A stretch of DNA of 64,000 nt, taken from Bacteroidota bacterium (GTDB lineage: Bacteria; Bacteroidota; Bacteroidia; Flavobacteriales; Weeksellaceae). The number at the start of each line of letters is the position of its first letter. Position 1 is the first letter of the stretch. Position numbers and translations under genes: made by a program. The notes beneath the pieces are model-generated. The model worked only from the letters and a program-made list of their open reading frames with translations. It had not been told where the DNA came from and did no database searches. This document shows, piece after piece, positions 26,799 through 35,422 of this stretch. The stretch lies in NCBI GenBank assembly GCA_023394415.1, contig JAEXAR010000019.1, positions 10,703 through 74,702 of the forward strand. Direction: 5' to 3'.

Positions 26799-27164
26799 AT
26801 GAAAATTCAACAACTCACAAAAGCAGAAGAGCAGGTTATGCAGTACCTGTGGAACGTTGGCAAAGGATTCTTGAAAGATATCCTGGATCAGTTTCCGGAG
26901 CCGAAACCGCATACCAATACGGTTTCTACAATACTTAAAGTTTTGAAGGATAAAGATTTTGTAGATTATGAAGTTCACGGTCGCCAACACGAATATTTTT
27001 CGTTGGTTTCTAAAGAGCAATATAGCGGAAAATCGATTAAAAGTCTGGTGAAAAACTATTTTTCAGGTTCTTATACCAATGCTGTTTCTTTCCTTGTGGA
27101 GAAAAATGAAATGAGCGTTGAAGATCTGGAAATGCTTCTGAACGAACTTAAAAATAAAGACTGA
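26799..27164 (+). CDS. BlaI/MecI/CopY family transcriptional repressor
   Basis: A 121-residue winged-helix repressor: KIQQLTKAEEQVMQYLWNVGKGFLKDILDQFPEPKPHTNTVSTILKVLKDKDFVDYEVHGRQHEYFSLVSKEQY, then a C-terminal dimerisation helix. In the Bla/Mec systems a membrane M56 peptidase senses a signal and triggers cleavage of the repressor. The M56 gene follows here with a 1-base overlap (TGATG), so the pair is coupled. No beta-lactamase gene is near; the regulated genes are probably the operon itself, including GLPGLI genes. Start set at ATG 26799; the preceding TTG is ignored. Confidence 0.93.
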   Translation: MKIQQLTKAEEQVMQYLWNVGKGFLKDILDQFPEPKPHTNTVSTILKVLKDKDFVDYEVHGRQHEYFSLVSKEQYSGKSIKSLVKNYFSGSYTNAVSFLVEKNEMSVEDLEMLLNELKNKD

Positions 27165-29122
27165 TGGAAGCCCTTATTCTATATTTAACAAAAATGATTG
27201 TGTGCTCTACAATATTGTTCGGCTACTATCATTTAGCGTTGCGAAACCGTACGTTTCACCATTACAATAGGTTTTACCTTCTATCTGCAGTTTTGGTAAG
27301 TATTTTACTGCCTTTGCTGAAGGTTTCTTATTTCACGATTGAAGTGAACAGCGATATTTATAGACTTCTCACCAAAATTAACTCTTCTAATACACCTCAA
27401 ACTACTAACAATGATTTCATTTATCATAAACTTATTATTATCGCTTTTGGATTGGTTTCTGTCTTTATTTTAGGCCGTTTTTTTAATGGTATTTTAAAAA
27501 TTAGAACGTTCAGAAAGCAGTTTCCGAAGGAAGAAGTAGAAGGAATTTCTTTTTACCAAACCAATCTTGATAATGCACCATTTTCATTTTTCAAAAATTT
27601 ATTTTGGAAAAACAGTATTCTTCTAAATTCAGATTTGGGACGCCAAATCCTGAAACACGAAATGGTACATATTGAGCAGAACCACACCCACGACAAGATT
27701 TTTATGGAGATAGTTGCCGGAATTTTCTGGTTCAATCCTGTATTTTGGTTTATCAAAAAAGAAATCAATCTTATACACGAATATTTGGCTGATAAAAAAG
27801 CCGTAAAACATATGGATACCAAAGCATTTGCGCAGATGCTTTTAGCAAGTCACTTTTCCGGAACGGTGATTCCTGCAACCAGTCCATTTTTAAGTTCAAA
27901 CCTCAAAAAACGATTAAAAATGTTACAGAAACCCAAAACCAAATTTGGTTATGCGCACAGAATTTTGGCATTGCCTTTAGTGTTTACTCTCGTATTTGTA
28001 TATGCGGTGAATGCTAAGAATAAAGAAATTGAGAAAACCAATAAGGTAATAGAAGCTCAATTAAAGGAGATTAAAAAAGATACGATAAAGAAAACCGTTA
28101 ATGCCACTTTAGTGGAGGTAACAAGTGGAAACAGACCAGATTTTATTGAAGCTAAGAATGCATCAGAACAGGCATTGTTTATCATTGGTGCTAAGGAAGT
28201 ATCAAAATCGCAATATTTGGATTTTATTGAAAAAAATAAATTCAATAGAGATATGGTAACTTCTTACATGATTGATTCTCCAGATAATACAAGCGAATCA
28301 CTTTTTGGTGAAAGAGGTAAATTGGGTGTTTACAGAGCACAACTTTTTTCAACTGCGCCTAATGAAAGAACCGATTATCATAAACTTATTGAAAAATATA
28401 ATCCAGCTTGGTTCAATAATCCAAAATTTAAGAAAGAGGTAGAAAGGTCTGAAATAGCTATGGATGGAGCAGATAGCATTTTACAACTTGGGGAGAGTTC
28501 TGAAAAACATATTTTAGAGGCAGAGAAGGCAAAAAAAGAAGCAGCAAAAGCAGTAGCTGATGCAAAAATGGCTGTCATTGAAGCGGAAAAAGCAGAAAAA
28601 GCAAAAGCCGCAGCAGCCAATGAATCTAAACTTGCCCAAAAGGAAGCAGCTAAAGCTGCGTTGGAAGCAAAGCATAAAGCTGAAAAAGTAATGATTTATA
28701 GGGCAACTTGGAAAAAAGAAGTGGAAGAATCCTCGAAAGAATCGGCACTTTCCAAAAATAACTACAAGGCTCTTGAGGATGAAAAAAAACAGGCCGAAAA
28801 AGAATTTGAAATTCAAAGAAATGCACCTTGGATTATAAGTAAAATGACTAATGAAACCCCTATAAAAGCTGATAATATAGTTTCTAAAGTTTCATACTCA
28901 TCAAAAGTTACTTTCACTCCATCAGAACCCAGTTCAATAAATTTTAAAAATGCAACAGATGCAAAAATTTTTATTGATGGATTGCAAGCGAATACAAGTG
29001 AACTCAATAAAATAGATCCTAAAAATATTAAGAGTATCACTATTTATAAAAAAGGAACGCTAGGTCAAACTGACCAAGAAATGCATGTTGAAACCAAAAA
29101 GCTATTAAAAATATCAGAATGA
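27164..29122 (+). CDS. BlaR1-like M56 family membrane metallopeptidase
   Basis: A 652-residue sensor-type peptidase. Four N-terminal membrane segments lie at about residues 4-24, 35-55, 87-105 and 268-288. Between the third and fourth is the zinc site: LKHEMVHIEQNHTHD (HExxH near 164-168), then NPVFWFIKKEINLIHEYLADKKAV with the third ligand Glu. The region after the last membrane segment has no penicillin-binding domain. Instead residues about 445-520 are an Ala/Lys/Glu-rich coiled coil (AEKAKKEAAKAVADAKM and similar), followed by a plug-like segment (KIFIDGLQANTSELNKIDPKNIKSITIYK). It overlaps the repressor gene by 1 base and the first GLPGLI gene by 4. Confidence 0.92.
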   Translation: MEALILYLTKMIVCSTILFGYYHLALRNRTFHHYNRFYLLSAVLVSILLPLLKVSYFTIEVNSDIYRLLTKINSSNTPQTTNNDFIYHKLIIIAFGLVSVFILGRFFNGILKIRTFRKQFPKEEVEGISFYQTNLDNAPFSFFKNLFWKNSILLNSDLGRQILKHEMVHIEQNHTHDKIFMEIVAGIFWFNPVFWFIKKEINLIHEYLADKKAVKHMDTKAFAQMLLASHFSGTVIPATSPFLSSNLKKRLKMLQKPKTKFGYAHRILALPLVFTLVFVYAVNAKNKEIEKTNKVIEAQLKEIKKDTIKKTVNATLVEVTSGNRPDFIEAKNASEQALFIIGAKEVSKSQYLDFIEKNKFNRDMVTSYMIDSPDNTSESLFGERGKLGVYRAQLFSTAPNERTDYHKLIEKYNPAWFNNPKFKKEVERSEIAMDGADSILQLGESSEKHILEAEKAKKEAAKAVADAKMAVIEAEKAEKAKAAAANESKLAQKEAAKAALEAKHKAEKVMIYRATWKKEVEESSKESALSKNNYKALEDEKKQAEKEFEIQRNAPWIISKMTNETPIKADNIVSKVSYSSKVTFTPSEPSSINFKNATDAKIFIDGLQANTSELNKIDPKNIKSITIYKKGTLGQTDQEMHVETKKLLKISE

Positions 29123-29979
29123 AAAAACTAACCTTACTTTTCATCTTAATTTCAGTAGGAATCTTTGCCCAAAACCAAAGATTCATCTACGAATATCAAT
29201 TTCAAACCGACTCTACCAATGTAGATTCTGCAAAAAAAGAATTGATGTTTTTGGATGTTACGCCTTCTTCGTCAAGATATTATAGTTATGATACTTATAA
29301 GCAGGATTCGATACGCTATGCAGATTTTCAGCGTCAGATTAGTACTACAGGCTCTATGAATGTAGTGGCAACAACAGTTCAAAGAGGTTTTGTTCGTTAT
29401 TCAGTTTCTAAAAATTATCCGGATTTCAAGACTTATCTCCATTCAAGAGTTGGTCGTGATGCTTATAAAATTTTGGATGAGACGCCGATGAACTGGAAAA
29501 TCGAAAGTGATAAACAGAAAATCGGAGAATTCAATGCTCAAAAAGCAACTACATATTTTCAGGGCAGAAAATGGACGGCTTGGTTTACGACCGAAATTCC
29601 GTTACAAGATGGACCTTACAAATTTCGTGGACTTCCCGGGCTGATTGTAAAAGTCTCTAACGATAACCAAACGCACCTTATCGAACTTAAAGCGGTAAAA
29701 AAACTTGTAGCACCGATTGATTTTACAAAAGAATCACTCACCTTCAGCAACAAAGAATTAGAGATAGATTATAAAACATACTTAAAACTTTTTAAGGAAA
29801 ACCGTGCAGATCCGGGAAAAGCAATGCGGCAAATGATGGCTTCGGGTACCATTAGAGATGTAAGAGATGCCAACGGAAACCCTCTTGATATTGCAAAAAT
29901 GACTAGAGATATGGAAAAAAGTGCTGCTGAACGCAATAAAAAAGACAATAACCTAATAGATTTATCACTCCTTAAATAA
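29119..29979 (+). CDS. GLPGLI family protein, first of three
   Basis: A 286-residue exported protein with a signal peptide (residues 1-17, ending GIFAQ). It has the family hallmark GPYKFRGLPGLIVKV, preceded by GRKWTAWFTTEIPLQDGPY. GLPGLI proteins are known only in Bacteroidota; their function is unknown. The ATG overlaps the M56 gene's stop (ATGA), so it is translated with the BlaI-M56 pair. The C-terminus is basic and Asn-rich (KDNNLIDLSLLK). It is a clear paralogue of the next two genes. Confidence 0.9.
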   Translation: MKKLTLLFILISVGIFAQNQRFIYEYQFQTDSTNVDSAKKELMFLDVTPSSSRYYSYDTYKQDSIRYADFQRQISTTGSMNVVATTVQRGFVRYSVSKNYPDFKTYLHSRVGRDAYKILDETPMNWKIESDKQKIGEFNAQKATTYFQGRKWTAWFTTEIPLQDGPYKFRGLPGLIVKVSNDNQTHLIELKAVKKLVAPIDFTKESLTFSNKELEIDYKTYLKLFKENRADPGKAMRQMMASGTIRDVRDANGNPLDIAKMTRDMEKSAAERNKKDNNLIDLSLLK

Positions 29980-30260
29980 CTTCAATTCGGGATAATATTT
30001 TTATCGTAATGACAAACAAAGATATCTATAAAAATGACTTTCATATTTAAGATAAACAAAAGGTCTAAAACTTATTGAAGTAATCAATAATTTGTATTTC
30101 CTCGATAAACGAAGTAGCTTGGTCTATCTTGAAAAAACCTAAAAATGATTCTTTTCTTTGTTTAGCTTTGCGATAAAAAAATAAAGTATTTATTTTCAGT
30201 TGTTTATAAATATTATTATCCAGAACTCAGGTTAATTAAGTTATGATTAATAATCAACTA

Positions 30261-30287
30261 AAAATCCCAAGATGTTTGGGATTTTTT
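30261..30287 (+). terminator. Terminator between the first and second GLPGLI genes
   Basis: 10-bp stem AAAATCCCAA / TTGGGATTTT followed by a T run. It ends only 23 bases before the ATG at 30311. The remaining 280 bases of this gap (from 29980) are AT-rich with no open frame or other structure that I can see. The site may act as an attenuator in front of the second gene. Confidence 0.7.
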
Positions 30288-30310
30288 TATATTTATGAAA
30301 ATTTAAAAAA

Positions 30311-31171
30311 ATGATGAAAATATTGCACCTAATCATTCTTTTGCTTACAGCCAATCTTATTGCCCAAAACCAAAGATTCATCTACGAGTATAGTTTTAAT
30401 AATGATTCTACAGCGATAGATCAACCTTTAAGTAAAGAAATGATGTATTTGGATGTGGCTAAAAAAGGTTCTAAATTCTACAGTTACACCAACTTTCAGG
30501 CAGATTCTATCATAGCAGATCGAAGCAAGAAAAATCCGGATAATCATGATTTTACGGGTGTTAAATTTGGGAAAATACATGTCGTTATAGAAAAAACTTA
30601 CCCAGATTTTAAAGTTTCACATTTTGATTATCTTGATATGAATGACTATCAGGTTTTAGATTCCAGAGAGATAAAATGGAAAATTCTTCCTGAAAAAGAA
30701 AAAATAGGAGAGTTTGAAACTCAAAAAGCCGAAACATTTATGTATGGTAGAACTTGGAAGGCTTGGTTTACGACCGATATTCCTTTACAGGATGGCCCTT
30801 ATAAGTTTCGTGGACTTCCGGGATTAATTGTAAAACTTGCTGATCCCAAAAATACACACGTCTTTGAGCTAAAAGCCGTAAAAAAACTTTCAGAAAAAGA
30901 AGAATGGAGCAGTGCAGCCGATAAAAAAAGATTTGCCGCAATTTTGAAAGTCGATGAAAAACAATTCAAAAAATTATTTGTAGACAATAGGGAAAATCCA
31001 ACAAAGGGATTAAGGCAAATGCTCTCCTCTGGAGCTAAAGTTATTATGACAGATGAAAAAGGAAATACCATTGATATTGAAAAAAACATGCGTGAACAGG
31101 AGAGAAACGCCAAAGAACAGAATAAAAAAAACAATAATCTCTTAGAACTCGATTTAATTAAACAACCATGA
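30311..31171 (+). CDS. GLPGLI family protein, second of three
   Basis: A 286-residue exported protein with a signal peptide (residues 1-18, ending NLIAQ). NQRFIYEYSFNNDST near the N-terminus and GRTWKAWFTTDIPLQDGPYKFRGLPGLIVKLAD are nearly identical to the first copy. The C-terminal region has the same architecture (KLFVDNRENPTKGLRQMLSSGA, then NNNLLELDLIKQ). It is separated from the first copy by 331 bases and a terminator, and overlaps the third copy by 4 bases (ATGA). Function unknown. Confidence 0.9.
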   Translation: MMKILHLIILLLTANLIAQNQRFIYEYSFNNDSTAIDQPLSKEMMYLDVAKKGSKFYSYTNFQADSIIADRSKKNPDNHDFTGVKFGKIHVVIEKTYPDFKVSHFDYLDMNDYQVLDSREIKWKILPEKEKIGEFETQKAETFMYGRTWKAWFTTDIPLQDGPYKFRGLPGLIVKLADPKNTHVFELKAVKKLSEKEEWSSAADKKRFAAILKVDEKQFKKLFVDNRENPTKGLRQMLSSGAKVIMTDEKGNTIDIEKNMREQERNAKEQNKKNNNLLELDLIKQP

Positions 31172-32016
31172 GATATTTCTTCATCATCTTTGCACTAATT
31201 TCAGCACTTTGCACAGCTCAAAATCAAAGATTTCTGTATGAATATAAATTCGTGCAGGATTCTACCAATAAAAGTGAAATTAAGTCTGAAGTTCTGGTTT
31301 TAGACCTCAATGAAAAAGGTTCAAAATTTTACAGCTACGAAAAATACAGAGCAGATTCTCTATCAAATGTCGAGATGGAAAAACAGATGAAAGCCGGCTC
31401 TACAGATATTTTTATCAATAACACTTATAAAGGCATCATTCGCTATACCGTAGAAAAATCCTATCCTGATTTTAAAACTGTCATTTACAATTCCATTGGT
31501 GGTGACGATTACAAAATTACAGACGACCGTAAAATGAACTGGAAAATTTTACCGGAAACAGCAACCATCGGAACTTTCAAGGCTCAAAAAGCGGAAACCA
31601 CTATTTTTGGAAGAAAATGGACGGCTTGGTTTACCACGGAAATTCCGGTACAGGATGGACCTTACAAATTCCAAGGTTTGCCGGGACTTATTGTTAAAAT
31701 TCAAGATAAATCCCAATCTCATATTTTTGAGTTGAAAGGGGTTCGCAAAAATGTCGCCATAACCGATACCAATTCTAAATATTCAGATAAACCGGTTGAC
31801 ATTACTCAAGCACAATACAAAAAACTCTTTTGGGAAAATCGTAAAGACCCTGCAAAGGCTCTTCGTTTGATGATGAGCCAAAATCCAACCTTCAAGGTAA
31901 TAAAAGATGGAGTAGAAGTTTCTGGTGAACAAATGCTTCGCGAACGGGAAAAAACCGCTAGGGAAAGCCAGAAAAAATTTAATAATCCATTGGAAATCGA
32001 CTTATTAAAAGAATAA
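31168..32016 (+). CDS. GLPGLI family protein, third of three
   Basis: A 282-residue exported protein with a signal peptide (residues 1-17, ending ALCTAQ). NQRFLYEYKFVQDSTN and GRKWTAWFTTEIPVQDGPYKFQGLPGLIVKIQD show the same family as the previous two. C-terminal KLFWENRKDPAKALRLMMSQNP again matches. The gene overlaps the second copy by 4 bases, so the two are one transcript, ending at a strong terminator. The function is unknown, but the setting ties it to the BlaI-M56 regulator pair. Confidence 0.9.
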   Translation: MRYFFIIFALISALCTAQNQRFLYEYKFVQDSTNKSEIKSEVLVLDLNEKGSKFYSYEKYRADSLSNVEMEKQMKAGSTDIFINNTYKGIIRYTVEKSYPDFKTVIYNSIGGDDYKITDDRKMNWKILPETATIGTFKAQKAETTIFGRKWTAWFTTEIPVQDGPYKFQGLPGLIVKIQDKSQSHIFELKGVRKNVAITDTNSKYSDKPVDITQAQYKKLFWENRKDPAKALRLMMSQNPTFKVIKDGVEVSGEQMLREREKTARESQKKFNNPLEIDLLKE

Positions 32017-32018
32017 AA

Positions 32019-32051
32019 AAAACTTCGGCTCGCAAAGCGAGCCGAAGTTTT
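32019..32051. terminator. Bidirectional terminator between the GLPGLI operon and fsa
   Basis: Perfect 15-bp stem AAAACTTCGGCTCGC / GCGAGCCGAAGTTTT with an AAA loop; 2 bases after the plus-strand stop and 20 after the fsa stop. Confidence 0.88.
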
Positions 32052-32070
32052 ATAAATTTTTAATAGTCTC

Positions 32071-32724
32071 TTAAGACAGCTTTTTAGAATCTTCTACAAA
32101 TTGCGCCAAACCTTTATCTGTCAAAGGATGATTCAGCAAAGACAAGATTGGAGGCAGTGGTGATGTTATAACATCTGCGCCAATCTTTGCACAATCGATA
32201 ATATGCATCGAATGTCTGATGGATGCTGCTAAAATTTGCGTATCAAAGTCATAATTATCATAAATCACACGGATTTCTTCAATTAAGCTTAAGCCGTTCA
32301 TCGAGATATCATCAAGTCTTCCAAGGAAAGGTGACACATAAGTTGCACCTGCTTTTGCAGCCAAAAGCGCTTGACCTGCAGAAAATATAAGTGTGCAGTT
32401 GGTTTTGATGCCTTTATCCGAAAAATATTTCAATGCTTTTACACCATCTTTAATCATTGGGATTTTCACTACGATATTCGGATGTAAAGCAGCCAATTCA
32501 TCACCTTCCTTAATCATCTCTTCATAAGTCGTGCTCAAAACTTCCGCTGAAATATCCCCGTCTACCATCTCGCAAATCGCTTTATAGTGGTTTTTTATGG
32601 CTTCATTTCCACTAATTCCCTCTTTTGCCATCAGTGATGGATTTGTAGTTACACCATCCAAGATTCCAAGATTTTTGGCCTCTTTTATTTGCTCGAGATT
32701 CGCCGTGTCGATAAAAAATTTCAT
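32071..32724 (-). CDS. fsa: Fructose-6-phosphate aldolase / small transaldolase
   Basis: A 217-residue member of the short transaldolase family (FSA/TalC), which acts on fructose-6-phosphate through a Schiff-base lysine. MKFFIDTANLEQIKEAKNLGILDGVTTNPSLMAKEG is the family N-terminus; the active-site Lys is K87 in NIVVKIPM; TNCTLIFSAGQALLAAKAGATYVSPFLGRLDD is the second signature. The length (about 215-220) separates it from the long transaldolases. Whether it works as transaldolase or aldolase cannot be told from sequence alone. On the minus strand TATCTTTG (32748-32755) lies 23 bases before the ATG and is the likely -7 element. Confidence 0.93.
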   Translation of the reverse strand: MKFFIDTANLEQIKEAKNLGILDGVTTNPSLMAKEGISGNEAIKNHYKAICEMVDGDISAEVLSTTYEEMIKEGDELAALHPNIVVKIPMIKDGVKALKYFSDKGIKTNCTLIFSAGQALLAAKAGATYVSPFLGRLDDISMNGLSLIEEIRVIYDNYDFDTQILAASIRHSMHIIDCAKIGADVITSPLPPILSLLNHPLTDKGLAQFVEDSKKLS

Positions 32725-32817
32725 TATTTACTTCTTTTTGAGTTGCGCAAAGATAAATAAAACCAACGATTTTAAGGTTAAATATTTGTAATTAGAAGCA
32801 TAACAATCTCTACTTCT

Positions 32818-32905
32818 TAGGATAATTCATCCCGTTTTCCACTTCAATCTTTTGCTTTTCCTTATATCAAAGAAAGCAAAAGGATTTCCGTTACAACCGG
32901 GGCTA
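32818..32905 (-). ncRNA. Candidate Flavo-1 RNA, copy 2 (divergent)
   Basis: On the minus strand: TAGCCCCGGTTGTAACGG, then a 10-bp stem (32873-32882 with 32849-32858: CTTTTGCTTT/AAAGCAAAAG), then GTGGAAAACGGGATG. Same order of parts as the copies at 21671 and 63312 but with a GGTT change in the head. It fills most of the 343-base gap between fsa and the GH43-like gene; the rest holds the two promoters and nothing else seen. Confidence 0.5.
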
Positions 32906-33038
32906 AAATAACGTCCCATTATTTTAAGGCGTTTTTTTTTCAACACAATGTTCACTAATAAAAACATAGTGCAAAAAAATTATTCAAACAAATAACTATA
33001 TTCAGTCATTACCGCTTTAATCTAAAAATAATATTTTC

Positions 33039-33046
33039 TATTTTTG
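33039..33046 (+). promoter_or_regulatory. -7 element of the GH43-like gene
   Basis: TATTTTTG, exact TAnnTTTG, 21 bases before the ATG; TTTA lies at the correct distance of 19 bases upstream as a weak -33. Confidence 0.5.
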
Positions 33047-33067
33047 AGAAAATAAACCTTACCAAAA

Positions 33068-34822
33068 ATGAAAGCGTCCTACTTCATTCTCTCTTTATTG
33101 TTGCCAATATCAATGTTTTCTCAACAAAAAACGTATTGCAATCCTATAAATATCGATTATGGTTATACACCTTTTGAGGTATTCTCAAAACAAGGAAAGC
33201 ATCGTGCTACAGCCGATCCCGTAATTGTTAATTTTCAGAAAAAACTGTTTCTGTTTTCCACCAATCAGGAAGGATATTGGTATAGTGACGATATGCTGAA
33301 TTGGAAATTTGTGTACCGAAAATTCCTTCGCGATAACAAATACACGCACGACCTTAATGCACCGGCAGTTTGGGCTATGAAAGATACGCTTTACGTTTAT
33401 GGCTCAACATGGGAATCAGATTTCCCCATCTGGAAATCTACAAATCCCACCAAAGACGACTGGAAAATTGCTGTGGATACCTTAAAGGTAGGAGCTTGGG
33501 ATCCTGCATTTCATTACGATGAAGATACCAATAAGTTATTTTTGTATTGGGGTTCAAGCAACGAATGGCCTTTATTGGGAACAGAAGTAAAAGTTAAAAA
33601 TTTGCAATCTGAAGGTTACGTTAAGCCAATCGTAAAACTAAAACCCGAAGATCACGGCTGGGAACGTTTCGGAGAATATAACGATAATGTTTTTTTGCAA
33701 CCTTTTGTAGAAGGCGCTTGGGTTACCAAACACAACGGCAAATATTATATGCAATATGGAGCTCCTGCCACAGAATTTAGTGGTTATGCTGATGGCGTTT
33801 ATGTTTCCAAAAATCCGTTGGAAGGTTATGAATATCAAAAACACAATCCATTTTCTTACAAACCCGGCGGATTTGCTCGTGGTGCAGGACACGGAGCAAC
33901 ATTTCAGGATAATTTTAGCAATTACTGGCACGTTTCTACCATTTTTATTTCCACCAAAAACAATTTTGAAAGGCGCATCGGAATTTGGCCTGCCGGATTT
34001 GATAAAGATGATGTAATGTACTGCAACACAGCATACGGCGATTTCCCAACTTACATTCCGGAATATGCTAAAGGAAAAGATTTTACTAAAGGCTTGTTTA
34101 CAGGTTGGATGCTTTTAAATTACAACAAACCCGTGCAAGTCTCTTCAACATTAGGAGGTTATCATTCTAATTATGCTGTAGATGAGGATATCAAAACTTA
34201 TTGGAGTGCCAAAACCGGAAATTCCGGAGAGTGGTTTCAAACCGATTTGGGTGAAATATCTACTATAAATGCCATACAAATCAATTATGCAGATCAAGAT
34301 GTGGAGTTTATGGGAAAAACTTTAGGAAAAATGCATCAATACAAAATTTACAGCTCCAATGATGGTAAAAATTGGAAAGCTTTAATTGATAAAAGTAAAA
34401 ATACCAAAGACGTTCCTCATGATTATATTGAATTGGAAACTCCAGCCAAAGCCCGATATTTAAAAATGGAAAACCTTAAAATGCCAACCGGTAAATTTGC
34501 ATTAAGCGGGTTCAGAGTTTTTGGAAAGGGTAGTGGTGAGAGACCTTCAAAAGTGGAAAACTTTGTTCCATTGCGTGCCGATCCAAAAAAATATGGAGAG
34601 CGAAGAAGCATCTGGATGAAATGGCAACAAAATCCTACAGCAGACGGATACGTTATTTATTTCGGAAAAGATCCAGACAAACTTTACGGCAGCATTATGG
34701 TATTCGGAAAAAATGAGTATTTCTTTACAGGTGCTGATAGAACGGATGCATATTACTTTCAGATTGAAGCCTTTAATAATAACGGAATTTCTGAACGCTC
34801 AAAAGTTTTTAAATCTGAGTAA
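33068..34822 (+). CDS. Glycoside hydrolase family 43-like protein with discoidin domain
   Basis: A 584-residue exported protein. Signal peptide 1-18 (ending ISMFSQ). A five-bladed propeller domain (about 25-345) has the GH43 pattern: HRATADPVIVNFQKKLFLFSTN, DLNAPAVWAMKDTLYVYGST, GAWDPAFHYDEDTNKLFLYWGSS and EGAWVTKHNGKYYMQYGAPATEF with Asp, Asp and Glu as candidate catalytic residues. An F5/8 type C (discoidin) sugar-binding domain follows at about 352-487 (NYAVDEDIKTYWSAKTGNSGEWFQTDLG), then a fibronectin III-like end. Substrate is probably a plant or algal polysaccharide side chain, inference only. It stands alone with no SusC/SusD pair. Confidence 0.85.
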   Translation: MKASYFILSLLLPISMFSQQKTYCNPINIDYGYTPFEVFSKQGKHRATADPVIVNFQKKLFLFSTNQEGYWYSDDMLNWKFVYRKFLRDNKYTHDLNAPAVWAMKDTLYVYGSTWESDFPIWKSTNPTKDDWKIAVDTLKVGAWDPAFHYDEDTNKLFLYWGSSNEWPLLGTEVKVKNLQSEGYVKPIVKLKPEDHGWERFGEYNDNVFLQPFVEGAWVTKHNGKYYMQYGAPATEFSGYADGVYVSKNPLEGYEYQKHNPFSYKPGGFARGAGHGATFQDNFSNYWHVSTIFISTKNNFERRIGIWPAGFDKDDVMYCNTAYGDFPTYIPEYAKGKDFTKGLFTGWMLLNYNKPVQVSSTLGGYHSNYAVDEDIKTYWSAKTGNSGEWFQTDLGEISTINAIQINYADQDVEFMGKTLGKMHQYKIYSSNDGKNWKALIDKSKNTKDVPHDYIELETPAKARYLKMENLKMPTGKFALSGFRVFGKGSGERPSKVENFVPLRADPKKYGERRSIWMKWQQNPTADGYVIYFGKDPDKLYGSIMVFGKNEYFFTGADRTDAYYFQIEAFNNNGISERSKVFKSE

Positions 34823-34882
34823 GATTTAACTAAGTTTCAACGGTAATTAATAATTCTTAAAAGTTTTCTTTAAATTAGCCTT

Positions 34883-35422
34883 ATGAATAAGATTTTCACA
34901 CTTTTATTTCTTGGTATTTCATTTTTTGCTTTTTCTCAAGATGCGCTTAAAGATGCCAAACAGAACGAACCATTGTATTTGTTGGATGGTATCATTGCCG
35001 GTTATGATATTACCCAAAAAATTGATTCTCAAAATATAGAATCCGTAAGCATCTATAAATCCAATCATCAGAATAAGTTTTCTGAAGATTTTTCTGCACA
35101 TCTTAAATACGGAATCATTGATATCAAGATGAAAAAGTATCAGGAACAATTTACCAAAGTTCCTCTGCACACACTGAATTCGATGTATGAGATGGATTAC
35201 AATTCTCCTGTTTATATAGATGGATTTCTTGTGAAAAATAACAAGGCCGAAATCTATGAAGATGCTATCGGTGAAATTCAGGTGACTAGCAATGATTCTA
35301 CAAAAGTTCTGAATATTAAAACATTACACAAAACACCACAAAGAGGAGGAATTACATTTCCACCAGCTAACGTGTTTCCAAAAGATAAAAAAAGACCAGA
35401 TTATATAAAGCAGATTAAATGA
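34883..35422 (+). CDS. Exported hypothetical protein
   Basis: A 179-residue protein with a signal peptide (residues 1-18, ending FFAFSQ). It contains two copies of a motif seen in TonB-receptor plug regions: LYLLDGIIAGYDITQKIDSQNIESVSIYK and PVYIDGFLVKNNKAEIYEDAIGEIQVTS, each a beta strand with D-G-x-x then I-x-x-I/V. Such segments also occur at the end of the M56 protein in this window. Function is unknown. Its 3' end overlaps pheA by 4 bases (ATGA), an odd pairing of a secreted protein with a cytoplasmic biosynthetic enzyme. Confidence 0.75.
   Translation: MNKIFTLLFLGISFFAFSQDALKDAKQNEPLYLLDGIIAGYDITQKIDSQNIESVSIYKSNHQNKFSEDFSAHLKYGIIDIKMKKYQEQFTKVPLHTLNSMYEMDYNSPVYIDGFLVKNNKAEIYEDAIGEIQVTSNDSTKVLNIKTLHKTPQRGGITFPPANVFPKDKKRPDYIKQIK

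Noticed and set aside
28378..28816. Minus-strand Ala/Phe/Cys-rich frames opposite the M56 coiled coil
   Set aside because: They are mirror images of the Lys/Ala/Glu codons of the coiled coil, not separate genes.
29980..30260. Possible small gene or RNA between GLPGLI copies 1 and 2
   Set aside because: No open frame with plausible protein, no stable hairpin other than the terminator and no consensus promoter.
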